From NCBI GenBank assembly GCA_963759235.1, contig CAVWYO010000007.1, positions 248,001-312,000 on the forward strand: 64,000 bases of DNA, in the 5' to 3' direction. Below are positions 17,286 through 25,474 of the stretch, one piece after another. Origin of the DNA: Bauldia sp963759235 (lineage in GTDB: Bacteria > Pseudomonadota > Alphaproteobacteria > Rhizobiales > Kaistiaceae). Position 1 is the first letter of the stretch. The number at the start of each line of letters is the position of its first letter. The notes beneath the pieces are model-generated. The model had not been told where the DNA came from, did not search any database, and saw nothing but the letters and a program-made list of their open reading frames with translations. A program made the position numbers and the translations under genes.

Positions 17286-17608
17286 TTGGCGGCGTGCTGG
17301 TGCACGCGCACGCTGGAGGAATCAATCATCTGGATGTCGCCATCGTAAGCCTTTGACACCGCGTCCAAAAGCCGATCCCACACGCCTGCCCGGCGCCACC
17401 GGTTAAAGCGGTTCACGCAGGTCGTGTGCGGGCCGTAGCGCTCGGGGATGTCGGCCCACGGCGCCCCCGTCCTCAGCCGCCAGAAGATGCCGTTCAGAAC
17501 CCGCCGGTCGTCCACCCGCGGCACCCCGCGCGGCTTGTTCGGCAGAAGCGGCTCGATCACTGACCACTCGAAATCCGTCAGGTCAAAGCGTGCCATCTCA
17601 ATCTCCAT
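17286..17608 (-). pseudogene. IS5-family transposase N-terminus, truncated by the IS256 element
   Basis: From ATG 17608 (or MARFDL at 17596): MARFDLTDFEWSVIEPLLP, then DDRRVLNGIFWRLRTGAPW, RYGPHTTCVNRFNRWRRAG and a first-Asp region DGDIQMIDSSSVRVHQHAAN. These are classic IS5/IS427-group transposase features. After HQHAANG the reading frame enters the right end of the IS256 element and continues 38 meaningless codons to a stop. The second half of the transposase is missing from the window. The outer end of the IS5 element is probably near 17630-17650 (sequence reading GGGATTCACGAATT outward), where the family's terminal repeat is expected. Confidence 0.82.
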
Positions 17609-17745
17609 CGCCTGAAGAGATTAAATCAGCCTTCCCCCAATTCGTGAATCCCGTTTATGGGTCTATGACCTAAAGGAAGGGTGGCGCCGATCGGTCGAAG
17701 TCTCTGTTCCGCCGGCCCGGAAAATCCCGGTTCGCTGGTGGAAAA

Positions 17746-20019
17746 TCAGGACGCCAAGCGCGCGGCGGTCGACGCAGTCGTCTCGCTTGGCGGACGGTCC
17801 ACAATATCAAAACCATAGTGGTCGCCGATCCGCTTGAACTCCACCCAGACGTCGTCGAGGCAGGCTGAGAGCCCTTCGACCGCGCCGTCCCTTGCCCGCA
17901 ACTCGATCTTTTGCAGAAGCGCGGTCAAGGCGCGCGCCGCCACGTTCGTCGCCGCGGACTTGGCGCGGTGCGCGAGCTCGCGGATCTCGACGCTGTCGGC
18001 GCGGGCGACGGCCCTCGCCAGGGCGTCGATCTCGCGCGGAAACATCCGTACGAAGGCGGCAACCATCTCATGGAACGTCTCGTCGTCGCCAACGCCGAGG
18101 ATCCGATTGAACTGCGCCCGGTCGATCGGCGGCGCCTCACGATCGGGCGTGGCGATCGACAGTTGGAGGCTTTCGACGCCCGGAAACAATTCGCGCAGCC
18201 CGCCGCTTCCGGTAAACGCCAACTGGGCGGCCGCATGCTCGTGGCCGATCTTGATCAAGCGCTCCATCGCGTGAAAATCGAGAAGCCCGGCGCTGCCCAG
18301 CGGCGGATGGATCGAGAGATCGGCCAGCTCGCGGGCCCTGCGATAGCTCGCGGCGCTGCTGAGTGTCATGGCGCGCGCCAGGACCTCGTGGATGCCCGGC
18401 ACCTCGAGCGGCTCAAGGAACGGATTGAGCCGATGCCACAGAATGCGCCAGCCGGACGGGACCAGTTCGTCGTAGCCCTTGGGCACCGAAAATTCGTGCT
18501 GCGTCGACACGTCGACGACGATGATCCGCCCGCCGTAGCGGCTGGCGGCGATGTCGGCCGGAAGGTTGTTCATCGTCCCGCCGTCGACCAGGATCCGCCC
18601 GTCGTCGAACAGCGGCGGTCCCATTCCGGGCACCGAGATGCTGGCGCGCACCGCGCGCCATAGCGACCGGCGATCGTGGACCACGAGATCGTTCCTCGAC
18701 AGATCGGCCGATACGCAGAAAAAGGTGACGGGCAGGTCCTCGATGGCGCCTTCGCCGAGAAGGTGGTGGGTCGCGTCGTGAAGGTTCTTGCCGTGCACCA
18801 ACGCCAGGGCCGGGTAGGTGTAGCCCTTGCCGGGCCGGCCTTTGCGAACCCAGATCCGCAGCGCCTCGGCGACCTCATCCGGATCGAGGCCGGAGGCCAG
18901 CAGGCCGCCGATGAGGGCGCCCATGCTGGTGCCGGCGAAGCGATCGATCGGGATGCCCGCCTCTTTCAACGCCTTCACCACGCCAACCTCGGCAAGGCCC
19001 CTTGCGCCGCCGCCGCCCAGCACGACGGTGATCGCGTTTCCGGTGAGGATGCGGGCAAGGCGCCGAAAGTCTTCCCGGCACCCTTCCCGCAGGTGGTGCC
19101 ATTCGTGGACGTCACGAACGTCGAGCCATCGATGCGTATTGCACTTATCGGTCCAGCCGCTGCCGTGCATGACGACGAGATCGACGCGCGGCTGCAATTC
19201 GGCTTCGGTCGTCGCGATTAGCTCCGTTTCGACGCCGCAGGGATCGGAGGTCCCGTCAACCGACGTGAGGAGCAGTACCAAGTCCGACCGGTCGACGATC
19301 AGTCGTGTCCATGCATCGACCTCAGGCGACACCTCGGAAATGACGATGTCGTGCTGGCGCTCCAACGCTTCGAGGCGATTGACCAGCGTGCCGGAATCTG
19401 CCCCGCCGTCCGACGCCTGTCGGGGACGCGTCGACGTCGTCGGGTCCCCCCCCGCCTCCCCCATCAGCCTCCGGTCGGCTACGGCCACGGAGGCCATCGC
19501 GCCGATCGCCTCCGAAAGCTCATCGACGAAGGCCGCAGCGTCGACCGTCGCATCAATCGGCACGACCGCGATGGTCTTGATCGTCGCCCGGCAGGCCTCA
19601 GGCGTCAGCGCGGTGCGGACCCGGTCGACCTGCTCTCTGGAAACGCCGATCGCGAACTCCCAGGAGAGCACCATGATCTGCAGGAACGCGGCCCGCGAGA
19701 ACCGGACGACCTCGCTGTCGCGCATGACCCGGACCGACGCGGCGTTGCCGCCGTTCGAGAGAAGGCCGGACGAGCCGACCCCTTGGCCGGGAACCACGTC
19801 TCCGACGAACCGGCGCTTGCCTTGCTTGTCCTCGACGAAACGACGCAGGCGACCGCGCAGCAGGAGGAAATAGGCCTCGCCGGCTTCGCCCTGCCAGAGC
19901 AGCGAGTCTCCGGTCTTCACGCGGAGGAGGTCGGGGGCGGGCCTCACCGACAGCAGATCTTCCCGTGGGATCGCTCCCAGGAATCCGAGGTCGAGGATCC
20001 GGTCGATCGCCTCGTTCAA
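17746..20019 (-). CDS. Cyclic-nucleotide-binding/patatin-like phospholipase with C-terminal HPt domain
   Basis: 757 residues. Residues about 10-135 form a cyclic nucleotide-binding fold (LLWQGEAGEAYFLLLRGRLR, GDVVPGQGVGSSGLL). Residues about 330-560 are an NTE/RssA-type patatin lipase: oxyanion loop GGGGARGLAEVG (about 334-345), nucleophile GTSMGALIGG (Ser near 365) and dyad VDGGTMNN (Asp near 480). Residues about 625-735 are a histidine phosphotransfer domain: QFNRILGVGDDETFHEMV, then ELAHRAKSAATNVAARAL with the candidate phospho-His near 682. Patatins hydrolyse phospholipid acyl chains at membranes. The HPt suggests phosphorelay control. The start is TTG 20019 (GGGGA six bases upstream). 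It is divergent from the response regulator and near a hybrid kinase with a related HPt. Confidence 0.85.
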   Translation of the reverse strand: MNEAIDRILDLGFLGAIPREDLLSVRPAPDLLRVKTGDSLLWQGEAGEAYFLLLRGRLRRFVEDKQGKRRFVGDVVPGQGVGSSGLLSNGGNAASVRVMRDSEVVRFSRAAFLQIMVLSWEFAIGVSREQVDRVRTALTPEACRATIKTIAVVPIDATVDAAAFVDELSEAIGAMASVAVADRRLMGEAGGDPTTSTRPRQASDGGADSGTLVNRLEALERQHDIVISEVSPEVDAWTRLIVDRSDLVLLLTSVDGTSDPCGVETELIATTEAELQPRVDLVVMHGSGWTDKCNTHRWLDVRDVHEWHHLREGCREDFRRLARILTGNAITVVLGGGGARGLAEVGVVKALKEAGIPIDRFAGTSMGALIGGLLASGLDPDEVAEALRIWVRKGRPGKGYTYPALALVHGKNLHDATHHLLGEGAIEDLPVTFFCVSADLSRNDLVVHDRRSLWRAVRASISVPGMGPPLFDDGRILVDGGTMNNLPADIAASRYGGRIIVVDVSTQHEFSVPKGYDELVPSGWRILWHRLNPFLEPLEVPGIHEVLARAMTLSSAASYRRARELADLSIHPPLGSAGLLDFHAMERLIKIGHEHAAAQLAFTGSGGLRELFPGVESLQLSIATPDREAPPIDRAQFNRILGVGDDETFHEMVAAFVRMFPREIDALARAVARADSVEIRELAHRAKSAATNVAARALTALLQKIELRARDGAVEGLSACLDDVWVEFKRIGDHYGFDIVDRPPSETTASTAARLAS

Positions 20020-20296
20020 TATAGATCCCCATTCCGTCTTCCGACGACGTCGGTCGCGCCCGCCAAGCCTTCGGGCGCCGACGCGTCTTTTGTGATCCTT
20101 TGCTGTGCCGTGAAACTTGGGCAGGTCATCGCCACGATATTGGCACCGCCCTTAACGATTTTCACACGATTGATGATCTGACTGTTATCAAGTCGTGAAC
20201 GCTCGATGAGCCGGTCCGCGAAAGCACTGGGCGGGTCGAAATCGAGTGAAGTGTGAATTGGGCTGGTACACCTCAATGTTCGCCGGTCAGAACAGA

Positions 20297-21016
20297 ATGC
20301 CCTCCTATCTGATCGTTGACAACTCACCGCTCAGCCTGAGGTGGCTTGCGAGAATCCTGCACAACATTGGACCGTGCGAGACCTTGGAAGCGGATGACGG
20401 CGTCGCCGCCATCGAGCAACTCGCGACGGCGGGAAAAAGGGTCGATGCGATCATCTCCGACCTGCGGATGCCGCGGATGAACGGCCTTGAGTTGTTAAAG
20501 GAAGTCCGCCTAGCGAGAACCGGCGCGCCCCAGAACTTGCCCTTCTTCATTGTCACTGACTTCGCGGAGCGATCGTTGGCGGGCTTGGCGCTCGGTCTGG
20601 ATGTCGATGCCTTTCTCGCGCGCCCGCCGAAAATGCGTGCGCTGACCCGACATCTGGTCAGAACGAGTGTTGAACGACGGCGACTGATGACGGCAATCGA
20701 GGCCGAGGCAGCCTATGGAAATGTGGACCTGATCGTTCGAACCAACGATCCCACCTTGCGGCCTAGGGAACCGTCCTTACCGCATGAGCACGAACCGGGA
20801 TCGGCCCCCGCGACGGTTGGGTCGACCGGGCGCTTGTTGGCGTTGGAGAATGTTCCAGAGGGAGCCGTTCTGTCACGCGACGCCGTAAACAGTGCTGGTG
20901 TGGTCCTACTCAAGGCCGGCGAGAACATATCGGCCGGCATGAAGGCGGTCTTGATGAGTTACGCCGAGATTGACGAAAGCCTGGCAAACGTGTGGGTCAG
21001 CGGCAGCGGCTTCTGA
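20297..21016 (+). CDS. Atypical response regulator with C-terminal pre-HD-GYP-like domain
   Basis: 239 residues from MPSYLIVDNSPLSLRWLARI; an ATG at 20276 or 20246 is also possible and no clear ribosome site decides. Residues 1-120 are a CheY-like receiver. The phospho-acceptor lies in DAIISDLRMPRMNG (Asp near 57) and the Thr in FFIVTDFAERS. However, the usual acidic pair is DN (VDNS), and the conserved Lys is replaced by Arg (FLARPPKMRAL). Residues about 175-239 (LALENVPEGAVLSRDAVNSA, GVVLLKAGENISAGM, NVWV) resemble the short domain found before HD-GYP phosphodiesterases (DUF3391-like), but no HD-GYP follows. It lies between the phospholipase-HPt and hybrid kinase genes and is a natural partner for their HPt domains. 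Confidence 0.8.
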   Translation: MPSYLIVDNSPLSLRWLARILHNIGPCETLEADDGVAAIEQLATAGKRVDAIISDLRMPRMNGLELLKEVRLARTGAPQNLPFFIVTDFAERSLAGLALGLDVDAFLARPPKMRALTRHLVRTSVERRRLMTAIEAEAAYGNVDLIVRTNDPTLRPREPSLPHEHEPGSAPATVGSTGRLLALENVPEGAVLSRDAVNSAGVVLLKAGENISAGMKAVLMSYAEIDESLANVWVSGSGF

Positions 21017-21022
21017 GCGACA

Positions 21023-21045
21023 GGCGGCGCTTCGCGCGCGCCGCC
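21023..21045. terminator. Perfect GC hairpin between convergent signalling genes
   Basis: GGCGGCGC and GCGCCGCC form an 8-bp perfect stem just after the response regulator stop and 80 bases before the histidine kinase stop. No T-run on either strand; a bidirectional stop or stability element is inferred. Confidence 0.4.
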
Positions 21046-21127
21046 GTGGATGGCCGGAATGCGCCACACCGATTTTTGACCGGTCCGCAGGATTCCACCT
21101 CCGCGCCCTTTGGACAGGCGCCTGCAT

Positions 21128-24100
21128 TCAGCTTGAGCGGGGTGGTGCCTCAAGCGTCGCCTGCAGATACTCGCGGAGACGCGAGCATTCTTCGCGGACC
21201 CGCTGCAGGTCCAAGTCGAGCGTCTCCCAAACCCCTTCGGGAGCCTCTTTCTCGATCTTCTGCAAGAGCTCGGACAGTCGCCCCGCCGCCGCGTTTCTCG
21301 CCGCCGACTTGAACCGGTGAGCGGCGTCCCGCGACTGCGTCGTGTCGCGTGCTGCGACTGCGTTCGCAAGGTTTTCGAGTTCGCCTGGCATCAACTCGAC
21401 AAAGAGATCAAACATCTCGCGGATCATGCCTTCGTCATCGCTGCCCAGTATCTCCTTGAATTGTTCGAGGTCGATCGGCGGACCGTCGACATCGGTCGGT
21501 GCATCGGCGCGCCCCGGAGCGGACGCCTGCTTCGCCGCGCCCTCTTTGCGCAAGGAGAACCAGCGATGGAGCGTCGACGCCAACTCCTTGAGAATGACCG
21601 GTTTGGTCAACTGGCCGTCCATGCCGGCCATGCGGTAGCGGCCGATATCCTCTTCGCTTCCGTAACTCGCCGTCAGAGCAATCACGGGCGTATGGGTGCC
21701 GCTTTGCCGCTCGGCCGCGCGCAGCCGCCGGGTTAACTCTATCCCGTTGAGGACCGGCATGCCGATATCGACCAGCGCCAAGGCGTAGTCGCCCGACTTC
21801 AGCATCTCCAGGGCCCGAACCGGGTCCTCGACGGCGTCGCAGGCGATGCCGAGCTTAGCCAGCTGTTTCTGGGTGATGGTAAGATTGATCGCCACGTCGT
21901 CGACCACAAGCACTTTGCCGTTGGGACGCAACGACGGCGCCTCCGCGTCCGATCCGGTCGGACGCAAGGCCCGGCGGATCGTCGCCATCAGTTCCCGTGC
22001 TGCGATCGGCTTGGTCAGGTAGCTGAAGAAGCCGGCGGCCTGGCCCCGTCGGACGTCGGCCTCTGTCGCCGCCGCCGTCAGGGCGATGACCGGGATATGG
22101 CGCGTCTCCGGTGTGACGCAGAGCGTCTCCAGGACCTGGAAGCCGTCCAGGCCGGGAAGGTTGATATCGAGCAGGATGACATCGGGCAGTTCGCCACGGG
22201 CGCGCTCGATCCCCAGTTCACCGGTCGGCGCGTCGATGAAGTCGATCCCAGGTTGGACGCTCATGATCTTACGCACCAGTTCCAGATTGGCGGGATTGTC
22301 CTCGATGTAGAGGATCAATCCCTCGACGTCGCTCGCCATTTCGCCTTCGACTTCACTCTTGTCGATGTGATGTTCGGCGGGCCGTTCGGAAATCGGCATC
22401 TCCAGCCAGAATGTGGAGCCTTCGCCGATGACGCTGTCGACCGAGATCTTGCCACCCATCTGCTCGACAAGGTTCTTGGCTATCGTTAGGCCGATACCGG
22501 TACCTTCGATCGCGCTGTTTTCGGCACCCAGGCGATCGAACGGATCGAACAGTTTCGCCAAATTGTCTTGAGCAATGCCTGGGCCCTCGTCGCGCACGCC
22601 GATCCGCAGCCTGCCCGGCTCGGCCGGAGCCTGCTCAATGGAAACACTCCCGGCATCCTTGTTGTATTTGATGGCATTGGTCAGGAGATTGAGGAACACT
22701 TGCTTGAACCGGACGCGGTCAGCCTCGATGGCCGGCAGGGCGACGCCGTGCAGACGATTGTGGACCTCGACGTTTCTCCCGGCGGCGAACGATGCGGTCA
22801 GCGACACGCATTCATCGAAGATCAGTCCGGCGTCGACTGCTTCGATCGACAGCGAGACGGCGCCCGCCTCGATCTTAGAGAGGTCGAGCACGTCGTTGAT
22901 CAGCGCCAGCAGATGCCGTCCGGCCTTCAAGACCTGCGACAGGGACGCTTTCTGCTCTTCGGAAATCGGTTCGTCGTCGTTATCAATGACAAAGTCAGTG
23001 AAGCCAATGATCGCGTTCAACGGCGTCCGCAGCTCGTGGCTCATATTCGACAAGAATTCGGACTTCGCGCGATTGGCTTCTTCAGCCAGCCGCTGCGTTT
23101 CTTGGGCAGCATCGATTGCCCGGCGCAAATCGGTGATGTCCTGGTAGGTTTGCACGACCATTCCGTCGGAAAGCGACCTGAGGCTGATCTGGACCCATGT
23201 CTTTCCGTCAATTCCCCGCCGCTGGTAGGTGACTACGAAGTCTCGTTCGCCTGCCTTTCGGCGATGCCCGAAATCATTGACCATTCCCTTCGTCTGAGTG
23301 TCGAAGTTGAAATCGCGGAACTGAAACTCGTCACACTGCTCGATCGTCGGGCTTTCCGCCAAGAAAGCGTCAGAGAGCCCGGTAAATCTGGTGGCGAGAT
23401 CATTCCACAACGCCGGTCGACTATCCGCACGGAAGACCAGTATGCCCTGCCCGACATTGTCCAAAATGATCCGCTGAAGCTTCGCCTGTTCCTCAGCTAT
23501 CTCGCGGGCATCAAGCAGCGCCTGCTCAGACTGTTTCCGATCGGTGATGTCGATCGTAATCGTTCCGATGCCGGTAACAATTCCGTCAGCATCTTGGACT
23601 GGAAACTTTACGGTTAAGCCGACGCGCTGCCCCAACGTCGTTGCGATATTGACCTCTTTCTCACACACCTTTCCAGTTTCGAGAACTTTCTTCTCCAGCG
23701 CGGTAACGACGTCGGCGAATTCCTTTGATGCGTGGTCGTAAGCGGTTAGTCCGATCATATCCTTGGGATTAAATCCCTGACGCGTAGCCAGCGCTGTATT
23801 GACCAGCGTATAGCGGCCGTTGGTGTCCTTCAGGTAGATGGCGTTGGGCGTATTGTCGATAATCGCTCTCAAGCGCTGCTCGCTCTGGCGGAGCGCCAGT
23901 GTCGCCTTTTCCCGGTCTTCGACGGCATGCTTGAGCAACTCAAGCGACGTTCGCATGATGGCAAATTCGTCCGGACCGACCGACGGTATCTCGACGTCGG
24001 TACGGCCTTTGGCGAGCATTTCGGTGATGGCGGCGAAGTCCTTCATGCGACTGAAGACGGCCAGTCGCAGCATCAACCAGCCAATCAAGACGCTGCCCAA

Positions 24101-24931
24101 AATCGCAGTGGCGACGATTGCAAGGGCCTGATTGCGAAGTTTGGAAGTTGCGGCCTGGAAAGAGGATATGTCGCGGGTCAGAGTTGCGACGGCCCATGTC
24201 TCGCCCAGCGCATCGACAATAGGCACGGTCAAAGTATTAAGTTGGGCTCCTCCTGATGCGGGTGCTTGGGTGCTTTTGTCCGTGCTTTCGAAAAGAGCCG
24301 TTCCGTTGACGTCCAGCAACCGGAAGTGCCCTTGAATCTCGTCGCTTACGCCGGCCAAATCCGGGATGGGGTCGGTGACAAACTCAACAAACCCGGCAAC
24401 CTGGGACCCGCCGACCGGCGCAACAGTGCTGTAAAGGGGCCGTCCACCCGAATTGCGCCAGAGGTATGACGTGATTTGGCGTCGATCGCTTGTATCGCGG
24501 CTTCTCAGCCGATCGATCAACTTTGGCAGCACCGAAAGGCTCTCACCGGTCCCCTTGTCGGCGGTTGCGATAACTTGCATATCTTTCGAAAGAACGACGA
24601 CGTTGCGAAGTCGGACTCGCCCCTCCGCAACGTCCAGGGTCAGCATTATCCGATTGGCGGCTAACCTTGCGTTCTCGGCATCGTTTTCCTTAACGCCTTG
24701 AACGAGAGTTGAGAAGCGGGACCATTCGTCGGCGAAGGGGTTCACCGTGCGTTTGTGCTGGCCCTCGACCTGCCGGAGAACCAGGTGAGACAAGGTCGAG
24801 CCGGTGATTTTATCCTGATTGTCGACGGCGAACCGCTGATATGTCGCTGCCACCCAGTACAGGGTGCCGGTCACCGCAAGCGATGAAAGGATAACGATGG
24901 CCAGCAGTATCCGGCGCAACGTCCAAGTCAT
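21128..24931 (-). CDS. Hybrid sensor histidine kinase (dCache-like sensor, HAMP, PAS-PAS, HisKA, HATPase, REC-REC, HPt)
   Basis: 1267 residues. TM1 is about 7-29 and TM2 about 274-296, enclosing a periplasmic sensor of ~245 residues. HAMP follows, then PAS at about 350-470 (IIDNTPNAIYLKDTNGRYTL) and a second PAS at about 490-600. The HisKA has FLSNMSHELRTPLNAIIGF (His near 637). The ATPase has N-box FLNLLTNAIKYN, DEGPGIAQ and GTGIGLTIAKN. Receiver 1 has VILLDINLPGLDG, receiver 2 has LALVDIGMPVLNG. The C-terminal HPt (about 1150-1250, IDLEQFKEILGSDDEGMIRE and AAHRFKSAARNAAAGRL) is clearly homologous to the HPt of the phospholipase at 17746. It is a membrane kinase with a complete internal relay; the signal is unknown. 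It converges on the response regulator gene. Confidence 0.93.
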   Translation of the reverse strand: MTWTLRRILLAIVILSSLAVTGTLYWVAATYQRFAVDNQDKITGSTLSHLVLRQVEGQHKRTVNPFADEWSRFSTLVQGVKENDAENARLAANRIMLTLDVAEGRVRLRNVVVLSKDMQVIATADKGTGESLSVLPKLIDRLRSRDTSDRRQITSYLWRNSGGRPLYSTVAPVGGSQVAGFVEFVTDPIPDLAGVSDEIQGHFRLLDVNGTALFESTDKSTQAPASGGAQLNTLTVPIVDALGETWAVATLTRDISSFQAATSKLRNQALAIVATAILGSVLIGWLMLRLAVFSRMKDFAAITEMLAKGRTDVEIPSVGPDEFAIMRTSLELLKHAVEDREKATLALRQSEQRLRAIIDNTPNAIYLKDTNGRYTLVNTALATRQGFNPKDMIGLTAYDHASKEFADVVTALEKKVLETGKVCEKEVNIATTLGQRVGLTVKFPVQDADGIVTGIGTITIDITDRKQSEQALLDAREIAEEQAKLQRIILDNVGQGILVFRADSRPALWNDLATRFTGLSDAFLAESPTIEQCDEFQFRDFNFDTQTKGMVNDFGHRRKAGERDFVVTYQRRGIDGKTWVQISLRSLSDGMVVQTYQDITDLRRAIDAAQETQRLAEEANRAKSEFLSNMSHELRTPLNAIIGFTDFVIDNDDEPISEEQKASLSQVLKAGRHLLALINDVLDLSKIEAGAVSLSIEAVDAGLIFDECVSLTASFAAGRNVEVHNRLHGVALPAIEADRVRFKQVFLNLLTNAIKYNKDAGSVSIEQAPAEPGRLRIGVRDEGPGIAQDNLAKLFDPFDRLGAENSAIEGTGIGLTIAKNLVEQMGGKISVDSVIGEGSTFWLEMPISERPAEHHIDKSEVEGEMASDVEGLILYIEDNPANLELVRKIMSVQPGIDFIDAPTGELGIERARGELPDVILLDINLPGLDGFQVLETLCVTPETRHIPVIALTAAATEADVRRGQAAGFFSYLTKPIAARELMATIRRALRPTGSDAEAPSLRPNGKVLVVDDVAINLTITQKQLAKLGIACDAVEDPVRALEMLKSGDYALALVDIGMPVLNGIELTRRLRAAERQSGTHTPVIALTASYGSEEDIGRYRMAGMDGQLTKPVILKELASTLHRWFSLRKEGAAKQASAPGRADAPTDVDGPPIDLEQFKEILGSDDEGMIREMFDLFVELMPGELENLANAVAARDTTQSRDAAHRFKSAARNAAAGRLSELLQKIEKEAPEGVWETLDLDLQRVREECSRLREYLQATLEAPPRSS

Positions 24932-24937
24932 TGCAGC

Positions 24938-25251
24938 TCACCAGTCGATTTCGCTGTTAGCGAAACGGCATTGAGGCGGCCGTCGGTCCACTGCGCGTCC
25001 TGCCCGCGCATCAGCCCGAGCGGCGCGTTGGTCGGCATCGCCGAGCGTCGCGGCTGCAATAGCGCGGCTGGTGTCAACATCCAGTCCGGTCCACCGCCTA
25101 TCCGCCTCCCTCAACGAGAACCTGGGGACGCCGAGGCTGACGCCGCAAATCAAATGGCCCCTCATCCGAACGTCCTCCAAGGTCCCGGCATGAGCGCCGT
25201 TCGTCGAAACGGCACGGCAACTGCAATCATCGTCAGGTATCGCAAAGCCAT
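24938..25251 (-). pseudogene. Remnant of a general amino-acid ABC transporter binding protein (AapJ/BztA-like)
   Basis: From ATG 25251 one frame gives the start of a signal peptide (MALRYLTMIAVAV). One base later the neighbouring frame gives STNGAHAGTLEDVRMRGHLI, CGVSLGVPRFS and WTGLDVDTSRAIAAATLGDA, the typical N-terminus of mature general L-amino-acid binding proteins. The protein then degenerates and stops at 24938 after ~105 codons, where ~340 are normal. So there is a frameshift inside the signal peptide and a large C-terminal deletion whose edge lies 7 bases from the histidine kinase start. It is a dead gene; the kinase has apparently been joined to its remains. Confidence 0.7.
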
Positions 25252-25339
25252 GATTTTCTCTGTGGCGCGAGAACGACCAATTTGCGGTTCACGGCATTGG
25301 CCGACCAAAGTGTCCGCGGGACTGAGGCAGGCCGCTGGT

Positions 25340-25411
25340 AAAAGCCGCTTCTACGACTTTTTTACCACGCCACACGTAATTACCAGCAGTGACGTTAATA
25401 TATACCTATAG
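25340..25411 (+). promoter_or_regulatory. AT-rich promoter region of the polyamine-type binding protein gene
   Basis: A distinct AT-rich island in GC-rich surroundings (TTAATATATACCTATAGAAT at about 25394-25413) lies 60-130 bases upstream of the start at 25475. TATAGAAT could be a -10 box, but no good -35 at the right spacing stands out, so this is tentative. Confidence 0.3.
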
Positions 25412-25474
25412 AATACATCTGAGCGAAGCTCGCCATCGGTGAAACTGCCTGCGACCGCAAGGGGTTCTGGGATC

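Noticed and set aside
17746..20019. CBASS-type antiphage effector (patatin CapV-like)
   Set aside because: No CD-NTase or accessory genes are nearby. The CNMP-patatin-HPt layout and adjacent histidine kinase fit signalling better than an abortive-infection operon, though the nucleotide-binding domain leaves a small possibility.
24932..25474. Riboswitch or attenuator before the polyamine-type binding protein
   Set aside because: The gap is explained by the decayed AapJ-like fragment and an AT-rich promoter region; no conserved RNA fold was recognisable.
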